Origin: Saprospiraceae bacterium
GTDB lineage: Bacteria > Bacteroidota > Bacteroidia > Chitinophagales > Saprospiraceae
DNA length: 56,000 nucleotides
Reading direction: 5' to 3'
Assembly: GCA_021738725.1 (NCBI GenBank)
Contig: JAIPBE010000019.1
Span: 1 to 56,000, forward strand
Shown here piece after piece: positions 33,898 through 43,123 of the stretch. The notes under the pieces are model-generated. The model searched no databases. It was not told the origin of the DNA and saw nothing but the letters and a program-made list of their open reading frames with translations. Position numbers and translations under genes: made by a program. Numbering within the stretch: the first letter of the stretch is position 1; the number at the start of each line of letters is the position of its first letter.

Positions 33898-35934
33898 TTA
33901 ATCTAGGTTTGCAGTGCCGGGAGCTCGTTCGCGCTTATCGCGCTCAACCTGCCAGTGTTCCCATCCTTTGCGGACGCATTTGGCTTCCCAGTCGAACGAG
34001 AAGTTGCCCTCTCCACCTTTGAATTCTTTGACCTTGAAGCCCGTTGCCGTTTTTTCAACGACTGCAAGCCCATACGTGTCTGCAGAATGGGAAGTGAGGA
34101 TCACTGTCATGGTTTCCGGATTGGCGACGATCTCAAAAGACTCGCTGAAGGGAACCCAGGCTTCGCCGTTGGTGAGGGTAGCGACACCACGTTCATAGGC
34201 ACCCGCTTCCGGACCTTCCAGACTGGCGTACCAGATCTCTTTCTCCGGCTTGGTGGGATGAGGCATCACAAAGGCCTTTACACCACCATTGGCGCCATCT
34301 GCAAAAATGTAACCATTGCCCAGGCCGTCGACATACATGCCGGCTTGCGGATCCCCGGCTCCGTCGGAGACGGCAACATATCCATGTTTTGGAAATCCGA
34401 TCAGGGTGGAGATCAGGACATTTCGTCCACCTGTCTGATCTTTGGTTTCGATCCAGCCATAGCCATCTTTCGTATTGGCTTCAACAGCCGACCAGTTCCC
34501 TCCATTGTAAAGGTTGAAAAATCCACCCCCTTCACCACCAAAGATGGCGTAAGCACCCAGACCATCTTCTCCGAAGGTCAGATTACTGATGGTCAGATCA
34601 GTATACTTGAGATCATCCACGATCCCGAATTTGTCCCAGGTCTGTTCACTTTTGGATGTGATGGTGTTTCCCCCGAATGGTTGTGCCAGGAAGCTGTAGG
34701 GACTTTGCTTGGTAAACCCGTTGGCAAAGCCGCTTGCTGATGCAGAAAATCCGGTGGAATCATGGATCATCGCAATCGATTGATCGATGATGGGGCCTTC
34801 AATGGACACACTGCCTTTATTCATATAGGAATGAACACCGGTACCTTCAAATTGCAGGATGCTGGGCGTCAGGACACTGTAGTGCGGAGCTCCGGTATGA
34901 AAATCCAGCGCATAAGGATTGAGGTGCAATGCAGCACTGCTATCCGGATGCCCGACGTAAACGTCTTTATCGGCATAATAGATCCCGATCGTGTGATCTT
35001 TCCAGTAGGACGAACCACCTGACAAGCTGGTCAGATCGACCGCATTTCCCTGTGAAATAGACAACATGGTGGTCGACGGATTCCAACTCAGGGATTGTAA
35101 TTCATTTGCGGGATTGGCGTCGGCATCATCCACCTCATCTGTGACGGAGCCTCCACTTGAAAGGGAGATAATATTTGCTGATTTGGAGAGAACTTGTAAT
35201 TCATTATTCGGGTCGGCGTCTGCGTCATCTACCTCGTCTGTGACAGAGCCTCCACTGCTCAGTGAGATGACATTACCGGATTTGGACAACGTCTGAAGTT
35301 CATTCATAGGATCCGGATCCGCATCATTGATATTGACGTTGCCCCCACCTTTTGACAGGGTGAGGGTGCCGCCTGTTTGGGTCAGGATTTGAATTTCATT
35401 GGTGGGGTCAGCATCTGCATCACCAGGCAGGACCAACGAATTTCCCCCACTGATGGAAAGCGTTTTTGTCGGGTCATCATACGCGAGGGATTGAATTTCA
35501 TTGGTTGGATCGGCATCTGCATCATCCACCGCGTCATTGATCGCCTCTCCGGCAAGAAGGGCATATGGGACGCTGGATAATGGAGTTGTACCCATATCTG
35601 TAAAAGAAAGGCCACCAGTGGGATCCAGTTCACTATGCAGGAAGTAGGGTCCTGTGCTCCAATCGACCCCGGCAATGGTTCCGATCAGTGGAGTCCCCTG
35701 ACCAACGAGAACATTAAACACACCAGCCGTATTGGTGGTGGTGGTGTGACGTTCACGGAAGACTACGGGTCCATTGGCCGTGCCCTGGTGTAAGGAAAGC
35801 TGCAGGCTGATGGATCCGGAAACGATGGTGCCACCATCCCGGGCGACACCTTGAAAATTGAATTGCTGGGGTGCTTGAGCGGTCAGAACGGAAGACACCA
35901 GGAGGAAAAACAGCAGGTAGAGGGATGTACGCAT
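33898..35934 (-). CDS. large secreted repeat protein, tail-fibre-like
   Basis: The 678-residue product has a signal peptide (residues 1-19, LTAQ), an N-terminal beta-rich head of about 130 residues, a stalk of five acidic repeats with DDADADPxNExQ (about residues 135-285), then a region with glycine and beta-strand pattern and a C-terminal domain (MPHPTKPEKEIWYASLEGPEAGAYERG, about residues 560-678) similar to end domains of phage tail fibre and collagen-like proteins in Bacteroidota. It resembles extracellular adhesins or fibres. I see no T9SS sorting domain at its own end. The adjacent small T9SS protein starts three bases upstream on the same strand. Confidence 0.7.
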   Translation of the reverse strand: MRTSLYLLFFLLVSSVLTAQAPQQFNFQGVARDGGTIVSGSISLQLSLHQGTANGPVVFRERHTTTTNTAGVFNVLVGQGTPLIGTIAGVDWSTGPYFLHSELDPTGGLSFTDMGTTPLSSVPYALLAGEAINDAVDDADADPTNEIQSLAYDDPTKTLSISGGNSLVLPGDADADPTNEIQILTQTGGTLTLSKGGGNVNINDADPDPMNELQTLSKSGNVISLSSGGSVTDEVDDADADPNNELQVLSKSANIISLSSGGSVTDEVDDADANPANELQSLSWNPSTTMLSISQGNAVDLTSLSGGSSYWKDHTIGIYYADKDVYVGHPDSSAALHLNPYALDFHTGAPHYSVLTPSILQFEGTGVHSYMNKGSVSIEGPIIDQSIAMIHDSTGFSASASGFANGFTKQSPYSFLAQPFGGNTITSKSEQTWDKFGIVDDLKYTDLTISNLTFGEDGLGAYAIFGGEGGGFFNLYNGGNWSAVEANTKDGYGWIETKDQTGGRNVLISTLIGFPKHGYVAVSDGAGDPQAGMYVDGLGNGYIFADGANGGVKAFVMPHPTKPEKEIWYASLEGPEAGAYERGVATLTNGEAWVPFSESFEIVANPETMTVILTSHSADTYGLAVVEKTATGFKVKEFKGGEGNFSFDWEAKCVRKGWEHWQVERDKRERAPGTANLD
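35095..35530 (-). repeat. tandem repeats in the secreted protein stalk
   Basis: Two nearly identical units begin at 35116 and 35215, so the period is 99 bases (33 residues). Further copies are more diverged and spread up to about 35530. Each unit encodes SSGGSVTDEVDDADADP and NELQ. The acidic residues could bind calcium, as in the thrombospondin repeats of the OmpA protein. Confidence 0.75.
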
Positions 35935-35937
35935 GAG

Positions 35938-36435
35938 TTATTGTTTCAGGAGGGTGAGAGAGGAGGAGGTCTGATTCGAATGGTCCTTGAATCGGACGAT
36001 ATATGCACCGGCAGGGAAGGAACCCATCCAGATGGATTCGGACGGTGATTGGGGTTTCAGTTCTTTAAGGACAACGAGATGGCCCAGTGGATCGATGATC
36101 TGAAGGGTACCTGTTCGGTCCGTCGGATTCGACAAAAAGATCTGATCCTGGAACGGGTTGGGATACAAGGACGGTAAGCCCAGATCCATCCATTCGTCCA
36201 GGTTGGTGATCATCAGGTCGCCCTGATGAAATCCGAGGTTGGTGGACAGATTCGTTCCGGATGGCGTGAGCGGACCGGTGGCCCATTCGCCCAGGGTGGA
36301 AACCAGCTGGAGGTTACCGGCGGTCAGTTGTTGCCCTGCGCTGGCGATCACCAGTCGTTCGGACGTGATTTGGGCCATGCCCACTGTTGGGATCAACAGG
36401 AGGAAGGCGATGACCCGGGAAGGGTATCGGTTCAT
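35938..36435 (-). CDS. small secreted protein with type IX sorting domain
   Basis: The 165-residue protein has a signal peptide (residues 1-21), a short body, and a C-terminal type A sorting domain of about 75 residues with YPNPFQDQIFLSN, a GTLQIIDPLGHLV strand and the final GAYIVRFKDHSNQT with a C-terminal Leu-Lys tail. Type IX substrates carrying this signal are exported through the outer membrane and often anchored to it. The small cargo suggests it is a structural or adhesive peptide, working with the repeat protein that follows after three bases. Confidence 0.85.
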   Translation of the reverse strand: MNRYPSRVIAFLLLIPTVGMAQITSERLVIASAGQQLTAGNLQLVSTLGEWATGPLTPSGTNLSTNLGFHQGDLMITNLDEWMDLGLPSLYPNPFQDQIFLSNPTDRTGTLQIIDPLGHLVVLKELKPQSPSESIWMGSFPAGAYIVRFKDHSNQTSSSLTLLKQ

Positions 36436-36713
36436 GTGTAAAGGGTTTATGAAGCAGAAGAAATGAGGTATTGGAGATCATTGGTTTTTGGGGGATGATC
36501 ACACGAAAAGGGCCTGAATGGGAATAGTGATAGCCAATTTAGCCTATTTACAGGCGCATGTCAAGAGGCATGCTCTTCTCAGGTGTGGGGCTGTGCGAAG
36601 CGAATCATCAGAAACGTTTGGCAGTACAGGTCTTAAAAAGACATGGAGAAAGTCACTACTTCATGACGTGGTATGGCCAAATGAGGAAAAACAGGGATGT
36701 TTCGGAACTCCAA

Positions 36714-38198
36714 TCAGGACACCGTCCAGCTGGAGCCATCTGCACCGTCTTTAACGACTATCCCAGCTTCATTGAGGCCATCACGGATCTTGTCGGCTGT
36801 CGGCCAGTCCTTGTTGGTTCGGGCAGATTGACGCAGATCCAGGATGAGGTTCATCAGCGAATCTAGGGTTTCGGAGGCACCAGCTCCGCTTTCTTCCTCC
36901 AGGAGGCCAAAGACAGTAAACAAGAGATCCCCCATGACCTGCTTGACCCGGTCGAGAGTGGCTTGCTGGATCTGCTCCGGTTTGATCTGGCCACCTTTCA
37001 AGCCGTTGATCCGGGGCACTACTTCAAAGAGTTTGGCCAGGGCCATGGGCGTGTTGAAGTCGTCGCAAAGATCGGCAATTGCCCCGTCCAGAGCCGTCAG
37101 GATCTCCTGATCGATATCGGAAGGAGCTTGCCCTTTTCCGGACAATGCATCCAGGCTTTGCCAGGCTTCCATCATCCGCTTGTACCCTTTTTCCGCAGCC
37201 AGCAAGGCTTCATCGGTGATATCCAGGGTGGAGCGGTAGTGGGCCATCAGCATGAAGAACCGGATCACCATAGGGGTATAGCCCTTGCTGATCAGGGGGC
37301 TGTCGCCGGTGAAGAGTTGTTCCGGAGAGATCGTGTTGCCTTCGCTTTTGGACATCTTCCGCCCGTTGAGCAGAAGCATGTTTCCATGCAGCCAGTAGTT
37401 GGCCGGGGCACAACCGCATGAACCGAAGTTCTGAGCGATCTCATTTTCATGGTGTGGAAACTTCAAGTCAGATCCACCTCCATGAATGTCAAATGTTTTA
37501 CCCAGGTATTTGGTGCTCATGGCGGAGCACTCCAGGTGCCAGCCTGGAAACCCTTCCCCCCAGGGAGAGGGCCAGCGCATGATATGCTCCGGATCGGCCT
37601 TCATCCAGATCGCAAAGTCAGCAGGGTGATTTTTTTCATCCTGGCGTTTGAGATCCCGGGTCTCCTGAAGGAGGTCATCGATCACCCGTCCGGAGAGATC
37701 GCCATAATGACCGGTTTCCTTGGCAAATTTCGGCACATCGAAATAGACCGAGCCGTTTTTCTCGTAGGCCAGACCATTCTCCAGAATGGCTTTGACCATT
37801 TCGATCTGCTCGATAATATGCTGGGTCGCTCGTGGCTCGATACTGGGTGGCAGGGCATTGAATACCCGCATGATATCATGGAAGCCATTGGTATACTTCT
37901 GCACGATCTCCATGGGTTCCAGTTGCTCCAGGCGGGCACCTTTGGCGATACGATCCTCACCGTCATCCAGCAGGTGTCCTACGTCCGTAATATTACGGAC
38001 ATACCGCACTTTGTAGCCGAGATATTGGAAGGTGCGAAAGATGATATCAAAGCTGACGAATGATCGGCAGTTCCCCAAATGGACATCGTTGTACACAGTA
38101 GGCCCACAAACATACATCCCCACGTATCCGGCGTGGATGGGTTTGAAGAGCTGTTTTTCTCTAGCGAGACTGTTGTATACGGTGAGATCCAGGGTCAT
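36714..38198 (-). CDS. cysS: cysteine-tRNA ligase
   Basis: CysS loads cysteine on tRNA-Cys. The 494-residue class I synthetase has CGPTVYNDVHLGNCRS (zinc Cys and the HIGH-like motif HLGN), LECSAMS, FPHHENEIAQ with the further zinc ligands, and KMSKSEGN for the KMSKS loop. The VRNITDVGH motif is coded by an 18-base palindrome at 37983-38000. Length and domains are normal. The neighbour gene is the EEP-family protein 35 bases behind it. Confidence 0.97.
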   Translation of the reverse strand: MTLDLTVYNSLAREKQLFKPIHAGYVGMYVCGPTVYNDVHLGNCRSFVSFDIIFRTFQYLGYKVRYVRNITDVGHLLDDGEDRIAKGARLEQLEPMEIVQKYTNGFHDIMRVFNALPPSIEPRATQHIIEQIEMVKAILENGLAYEKNGSVYFDVPKFAKETGHYGDLSGRVIDDLLQETRDLKRQDEKNHPADFAIWMKADPEHIMRWPSPWGEGFPGWHLECSAMSTKYLGKTFDIHGGGSDLKFPHHENEIAQNFGSCGCAPANYWLHGNMLLLNGRKMSKSEGNTISPEQLFTGDSPLISKGYTPMVIRFFMLMAHYRSTLDITDEALLAAEKGYKRMMEAWQSLDALSGKGQAPSDIDQEILTALDGAIADLCDDFNTPMALAKLFEVVPRINGLKGGQIKPEQIQQATLDRVKQVMGDLLFTVFGLLEEESGAGASETLDSLMNLILDLRQSARTNKDWPTADKIRDGLNEAGIVVKDGADGSSWTVS

Positions 38199-38233
38199 GG
38201 GGTAAAATTAGTATTTCCGTCAGAGGAATCCGG

Positions 38234-39283
38234 TCAATCGGCTTTAATCACCCTGGACAATACAGGATAATGATCACTATACCGAACGGGAGACACCTGA
38301 TGATTGATCACATCCAGATCTGGTGACATGAGAATGAAGTCAATCCGAAGTCCGGGTATCCGGCCGGCAAAAGTGGTACCAAAACCAAAACCACCGTGTT
38401 CAAAACTGTCTTTCAACCCCTTTCGGATGATCCGGTATGCATAGGATTGCGGGGTGTCATTGAAATCCCCGGCGACCAGTGTGGGATAGGGACTTTGTTG
38501 TACAGCATTCGCCAGCCAGCGCGCCTGTTCTTCCCGAAGACGAGTAGAATTCAACACCTTTCGCAAGACCTTCTTCCAGCCTGACCAGGTCTTGGCCTCA
38601 TCCATCGGGGCATGGGCCAGATGGTCTGTATCCTGACTGATACGATTGGATTGCAGGTGGACATTGAATACTCGGATCTGTCCAATAGGTGTGGTGATAT
38701 CCGCCCAGGATATACTGTTGCCACTGCCTTCAAAGGATTTTTTCCCTTTTGCATCGATCGGATATCGGGAGACGATCAGGGAGTTTTTGTGACGAAAAAG
38801 AAAACTGTTCGAGATGCCCCAATCGGGACCACGTGGTTGATAGCTCAGTGGTACTTCCTGAAGACATACGATATCCGGTTGCATGTCTGCAGGAAACAGG
38901 TTGGCTGACTTGGTCCGGTCGACCTGAGCCGGGTCTTTTTTATCCAGCTTCAGTTTGTGCAGAGAATAGGCATTCAGGGTGGCGATCACAACGCCTTTGG
39001 GTGAGGCAGATGTATATTCTGTCCCACCCCATTGCACGTGTCGGTGCAGAGCCGGGATGCTCAGCAGAAGAAGAATGGCAGGTAGCAATGCCCAACGATT
39101 GAGGGGTCGCAGCCAGAATATGAAGCACAAAATCAGCACTGGAAAGAGATAGACAAAGGCGTATGCGGCAAAGAGGGCTGGCCAGAATGAGCTGGGCGAA
39201 ACCCAGGGAGCCATTAGTGTCATGATCATGAACAGACTCACAATCAGGGTGAAGGGGATGAACAGAACCGCTGCTTTTCTCAC
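38234..39283 (-). CDS. endonuclease/exonuclease/phosphatase (EEP) family membrane protein
   Basis: A 349-residue protein with three N-terminal membrane segments (about residues 1-80) followed by an EEP catalytic domain: ATLNAYSL, VCLQEVPL with the metal-binding Glu, NVHLQSNR with a catalytic His-like strand, VAGDFNDTP, RIDFILMS and SDHYPVLS. The family includes nucleases and phosphoesterases. The extracytoplasmic location of the domain suggests it acts on phospho-lipids, nucleotides or DNA outside the cytoplasm. Coupled by a 4-base overlap with the upstream rhomboid gene. Confidence 0.9.
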   Translation of the reverse strand: MRKAAVLFIPFTLIVSLFMIMTLMAPWVSPSSFWPALFAAYAFVYLFPVLILCFIFWLRPLNRWALLPAILLLLSIPALHRHVQWGGTEYTSASPKGVVIATLNAYSLHKLKLDKKDPAQVDRTKSANLFPADMQPDIVCLQEVPLSYQPRGPDWGISNSFLFRHKNSLIVSRYPIDAKGKKSFEGSGNSISWADITTPIGQIRVFNVHLQSNRISQDTDHLAHAPMDEAKTWSGWKKVLRKVLNSTRLREEQARWLANAVQQSPYPTLVAGDFNDTPQSYAYRIIRKGLKDSFEHGGFGFGTTFAGRIPGLRIDFILMSPDLDVINHQVSPVRYSDHYPVLSRVIKAD

Positions 39284-40197
39284 GTGTCTGCACTCTGATT
39301 TTCGAGGAAGTCACGTTCTTCCTGATTGAGAGAGTCGATCCCTTTCTGTTTGATCTTTTCGAGGATGACATCCAGTTTTTTCTGCGGATCATCTACTCGG
39401 GCACTGGTCTTTTCCTTTTTCCGGGTGGGTGGTTCCTGCACATAGACCAGACGAGGGCCTTTTCGTGTGGCAGGCCCTTTCTGAAACAGAGCGCCAAAGG
39501 CCGCTGTCCATTTATTGACCCAGGTGCTGAGGTCCACTCCTTCGCGCAGCAGGACAATAAAGAGGTAGCCAAAGAAGGCGCCCCCCAGGTGTGCAAAATG
39601 CCCCCCGGTGTTGTTGTCATTGGCCAGACTAAGCAGGTCGAGAACAACCAGCACGGCAACCACATATTTGAGTTTGACCTCACCGATCAGGATCAGATGA
39701 AGGCCATAATCCGGAGCGATCATACCGGAAGCGACCACCAGAGCCATGACGGCACCCGATGCCCCGAGGGCATAGACTTCGCCATGGTTGCCAAATGGCA
39801 GGAACTGAGCACTGAGAATAAAGATCAAGCCGGCAAAGATCCCGCCGAGGACATAGATGGGCATCACCCGATGGTTGCCAATCAGGTCTCCGATGATCCG
39901 GCCGAACCAGAAAAGAAACAACATATTCCAGGTCAGATGCCAGAAACCTTCGTGTAGAAAAATACTGGTGATCATCACCCAGGGATGGGTCAGATCAAAC
40001 CACGGTACAGAGGAGAGGGTGAGAAACTTGCGGATCTGATAATAAAAAGGATGAATAGCTCCAGCATTACTCAGCCAGAAGATCAATCGGATCAGGTTGA
40101 TCAGTACAAAGCCGGAAATATTGATGATGACCAACCGGGTCACCATGTTTCCCATGCGGAACTCCCGGCGGACATCATCCAGGATCGATTGGAGCAT
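39280..40197 (-). CDS. rhomboid-family intramembrane serine protease 1
   Basis: Rhomboids cleave membrane proteins inside the bilayer. The 305-residue protein has six or seven hydrophobic segments, GFWHLTWNMLFLFWFG with the conserved His and Asn, ALGASGAVMAL with the catalytic Ser, and FAHLGGAFFGYLFI with the His of the dyad. The last 70 residues are a soluble, Lys-rich tail. It is coupled to the EEP gene (4-base overlap) and follows the second rhomboid by 21 bases. Confidence 0.92.
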   Translation of the reverse strand: MLQSILDDVRREFRMGNMVTRLVIINISGFVLINLIRLIFWLSNAGAIHPFYYQIRKFLTLSSVPWFDLTHPWVMITSIFLHEGFWHLTWNMLFLFWFGRIIGDLIGNHRVMPIYVLGGIFAGLIFILSAQFLPFGNHGEVYALGASGAVMALVVASGMIAPDYGLHLILIGEVKLKYVVAVLVVLDLLSLANDNNTGGHFAHLGGAFFGYLFIVLLREGVDLSTWVNKWTAAFGALFQKGPATRKGPRLVYVQEPPTRKKEKTSARVDDPQKKLDVILEKIKQKGIDSLNQEERDFLENQSADT

Positions 40198-40218
40198 GTG
40201 AGTAAAGTTAGTCTTGGT

Positions 40219-40827
40219 TTAGCGCAATCGAAAACCTTGCCAGTAAAGGATCAGCAAAAATCCGGAAAGAGCCCCACCAAGGTGCGCAAAATGAGCAATT
40301 CCCGATTCAAAATTGCCCAAACCCAGAAAGAGCTCCAGACCCGCGTAAAGGATGACAAGCAGACCAGCTTTGATCGGGATGGGTGGAAACAACAACATCA
40401 GGCGCTGATTGGGGAAGAGCATACCAAAACCGGTCAGGACACCAAAGATGGAACCGGAAGCCCCCAGAACGGGAATATTGATACTCGACGCTGCACCGCC
40501 CATATAATGGAGGTCGATATACTTGACCAGAAAGTGTAGCCCCAGCGCTCCAAAACCGGTGACGAAGTAATAGAGCAGGAACTTTTTCGGGCCCCAAACC
40601 ACCTCCAGGGGTGGTCCAAACATGTAGAGTCCAAACATATTGAAGAAGATATGACCCATATTGGCATGCATGAACATGTAGGTGATCAGCTGATATGGCC
40701 GAAACAGGTCCGAAGTCGGATAGAAGGCGGCCAGCATCAACCGGTCATCCCCCATCCACAAGGTGCCGATGAACATCAGCACGTTGATGACCAATAAATG
40801 TTTGACGACTGGGGTAATACTGTTCAT
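40219..40827 (-). CDS. rhomboid-family intramembrane serine protease 2
   Basis: A 202-residue, shorter six-helix rhomboid: MFMHANMGHIFFNMFGLYMFG with the His-Asn pair, LGASGSIFGVLTGFG with the catalytic Ser and IAHFAHLGGALSGFLL with the dyad His. It has no extra cytoplasmic domain. Paired with the longer rhomboid at 39280-40197, it belongs to an mutL-side gene run seen in several Bacteroidota. Confidence 0.93.
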   Translation of the reverse strand: MNSITPVVKHLLVINVLMFIGTLWMGDDRLMLAAFYPTSDLFRPYQLITYMFMHANMGHIFFNMFGLYMFGPPLEVVWGPKKFLLYYFVTGFGALGLHFLVKYIDLHYMGGAASSINIPVLGASGSIFGVLTGFGMLFPNQRLMLLFPPIPIKAGLLVILYAGLELFLGLGNFESGIAHFAHLGGALSGFLLILYWQGFRLR

Positions 40828-40870
40828 GCTTTGCTGATTGGTTCAGGTTTTCCGCTAGCGGCAAGATAGT

Positions 40871-42715
40871 TTAACCGGCGAAACGTTTGGAAAGTTCTTC
40901 CAGTTCGTAGGTAATGAAACAGTGGCGGCCTCTAGGGCTTTTATAAGGAACAGAGCAAGCGAAAAGCCGATCGATCAGGTATTGCATTGTGTCTTCATCC
41001 AGGGTTGTTCCGCGTCGATAAGCAGCTTGCCGAGCCAGGCTCATGGCCAGGGCCTCCTGGTTGCCTGCCTTGAGAGGATGATCCTGTTTGTGTTGTTCGA
41101 GCAGGCGTTGGATCAGCATCAGGGCATCCTGGCCCGGGAGCAGATTGGCCGGGACACCATGGAGAATAAAGGTATTCTGACCAAATTCTTGCAGGTCGAA
41201 ACCCAATTGTAAAAGATCGGCCAACAGGGTGCGGATTACCTGTCCTTCAACGGGATTGAGTTCAATGGTCCGGGGAAAGAGTTCTTTCTGAATGCGCGCC
41301 GGCTGTCCTTTGAGTTGATCGAGGTATTGTTCGTAAAGTATGCGCTCATGAGCGGCTTGTTGGTCGATGAGGATAAAACCGGACTTGATCGGCGTCAGGA
41401 TGTAGGTCTGTTGGATCTGATAGGGTTTGGTCGGTGTCCGTTCGTTGGCATGATTGGACAATTGTTCACCTTCAGCGGGGCCGCTTTTGAGGGTCACCGC
41501 CGGTGCAAGGGGATCATCCAGTCCGAGGGAAGCATTTGGATTCTCCGCTTCAAGCGGTTGCTGGAGGACGGTAAAGAGCTCCTGCCAATCCTTAGTCGCT
41601 GCGGTGCGTTGTTCCTTTCCGCTGATTTGGGAAATGTTCTTTTCCCGCATCATTGCTGTCGTACCATGCGCGAATTTGGAGGAAGCCACAGAATGGTCCG
41701 GTTCGAAATCAAGGGTGGGAACAATGTGGTATTGTCCGAGGGCATGTCGAACAGAGACTTTGACAAAATGATAGATCAATCGTTCATCCTCAAACTTGAT
41801 CTCGTGTTTGGTGGGATGTACATTGACATCAATACGTTCGGGGTCGATCTCCATAAAGAGGACATAGAGCGGGTGTTGATCGTCACCGATCAGTTCTTCA
41901 AAGGCACTGAGAATAGCATGATGTAGATATCCACTCCGAATAAAGCGGCGATTGACATAGAGATACTGTTCCCCCCGTGATTTTTTTGCAGCTTCAGGAC
42001 GGCCCACGAAACCGGAAACAGAAAGCTGGTCCGCATCCTCATCGACGGGGATCATTTTTTTGTTGCTATTCGGCCCCAGCACAGCTACCACGCGTTGTCG
42101 CTGGTTGGCAGGTGGCAGGTGATAGACTTCTTGATCATTGTGATGAAGGGAAAAGTGGATATCCGGGTGCGCGATGGCTGTTCTCTGAAATTCTTCGAGG
42201 ATATGGCGCATTTCGACCGTATCGGATTTGAGGAATTTGCGGCGCGCAGGCACATTGTAAAAGAGATTCCGCACGGAGAGGTTCGTTCCCGGTACTGTGG
42301 CGCAGTCTTCCTGTGCTTTGACCGTCGTACCTTCGATGAGAATCCGGGTGCCGAGGGTGTCTTCCTCCCGACGAGTGCGCAATTCTACCTGAGCGACTGA
42401 GGCAATGGAAGCCAGAGCTTCACCCCTGAATCCCATGGTCCGGATATGAAAGAGATCGTCTGCGTTGCGAATTTTGGAGGTGGCGTGCCGTTCAAAGCTC
42501 ATACGCGCATCTGTCACAGACATGCCGCAACCGTCATCCACGACCTGGATGAGTTGTTTTCCGCCATCTTTAAGGATCAGCTGAATGCGTGTAGAACTTG
42601 CATCCAGTGCGTTTTCCAACAGTTCTTTCACCACAGATGCCGGTCGCTGAATGACCTCTCCGGCTGCGATCTGATTGGCGATGGCATCCGGAAGAAGTTT
42701 GATGATATCGCCCAT
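40871..42715 (-). CDS. mutL: DNA mismatch repair protein MutL
   Basis: The 614-residue protein has the N-terminal GHKL ATPase of MutL: LPDAIANQIAAGEV, VVKELLENALDA, VDDGCGM, FRGEALASIASV and NLFYNVPARRKFL. A linker of about 100 residues and a C-terminal dimerisation domain (about residues 430-614) follow. The endonuclease motif DQHAxxExxxxE is present only as DQQAAHERILYE, with His replaced by Gln. The later zinc-binding Cys motifs look absent (LARQAAYRRG and SPRGRH where ACxxA and CPHGRP are expected). It may thus not nick DNA itself. Confidence 0.95.
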   Translation of the reverse strand: MGDIIKLLPDAIANQIAAGEVIQRPASVVKELLENALDASSTRIQLILKDGGKQLIQVVDDGCGMSVTDARMSFERHATSKIRNADDLFHIRTMGFRGEALASIASVAQVELRTRREEDTLGTRILIEGTTVKAQEDCATVPGTNLSVRNLFYNVPARRKFLKSDTVEMRHILEEFQRTAIAHPDIHFSLHHNDQEVYHLPPANQRQRVVAVLGPNSNKKMIPVDEDADQLSVSGFVGRPEAAKKSRGEQYLYVNRRFIRSGYLHHAILSAFEELIGDDQHPLYVLFMEIDPERIDVNVHPTKHEIKFEDERLIYHFVKVSVRHALGQYHIVPTLDFEPDHSVASSKFAHGTTAMMREKNISQISGKEQRTAATKDWQELFTVLQQPLEAENPNASLGLDDPLAPAVTLKSGPAEGEQLSNHANERTPTKPYQIQQTYILTPIKSGFILIDQQAAHERILYEQYLDQLKGQPARIQKELFPRTIELNPVEGQVIRTLLADLLQLGFDLQEFGQNTFILHGVPANLLPGQDALMLIQRLLEQHKQDHPLKAGNQEALAMSLARQAAYRRGTTLDEDTMQYLIDRLFACSVPYKSPRGRHCFITYELEELSKRFAG

Positions 42716-42721
42716 GGAGGA

Positions 42722-43075
42722 TTATTCAATAACCGCAAGAATTCGCGGCAAATGTACAGTAAGAAACCAATATGCCCCGATCAACAACAAACCCAGAACA
42801 ATGATCAAAATACGATTCGATCGTTTGATCTGTCGTTGTGTTTCGGTGCGAAATGCCCCGGATGAATCTCCACTTCTGAATTGTCGGGAAATTCGACTTT
42901 TCATCGCATCAACCCGGGCATCTCCACTCTTGGCAGCGGGTAGATGATCCGATAGGAAAGACTTATCCGGATCATAATACCGAGGCCGGTAATCGAATTG
43001 CCTGGGTTTGGGTTGCTTTCGAAACATCTCCAAAGATAACGTCTGAAGGTCAGGTATTGTTGGTGTTTTCCTCAC
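42722..43075 (-). CDS. small hypothetical protein with C-terminal membrane anchor
   Basis: A 117-residue protein: a basic, disordered N-terminal part (about residues 1-87) rich in Arg, Lys, Tyr and Pro and one transmembrane segment near residues 89-108 (ILIIVLGLLLIGAYWFL). I do not recognise a domain. It lies six bases before mutL on the same strand, so it is cotranscribed with mutL. A tail-anchored protein is inferred. Confidence 0.6.
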   Translation of the reverse strand: MRKTPTIPDLQTLSLEMFRKQPKPRQFDYRPRYYDPDKSFLSDHLPAAKSGDARVDAMKSRISRQFRSGDSSGAFRTETQRQIKRSNRILIIVLGLLLIGAYWFLTVHLPRILAVIE

Positions 43076-43123
43076 AATACCCCTGACAGAAGCCAGCCAG
43101 GACGTTCGTGATGCATAGGAGGC

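Noticed and set aside
36436-36713. open frames on the plus strand between the T9SS gene and cysS
   Set aside because: Frames of 78-102 codons run into cysS antisense, show no family similarity or ribosome site. The 278 bases hold nothing else that I can support.
37983-38000. perfect 18-base palindrome in cysS
   Set aside because: It encodes the invariant VRNITD motif of cysteinyl-tRNA synthetase, so protein conservation explains it well enough.
38829-38840. CACGTG cores at 38829, 49301, 20773 and others as further parS sites
   Set aside because: Arms do not match TGTTNCACGTGNAACA; only the two sites at 8495 and 8856 do.
38838-38860. tRNA-like string TAGCTCAGTGGTA
   Set aside because: It resembles a tRNA D-arm but lies in the EEP gene on the other strand and has no acceptor, anticodon or T arm around it.
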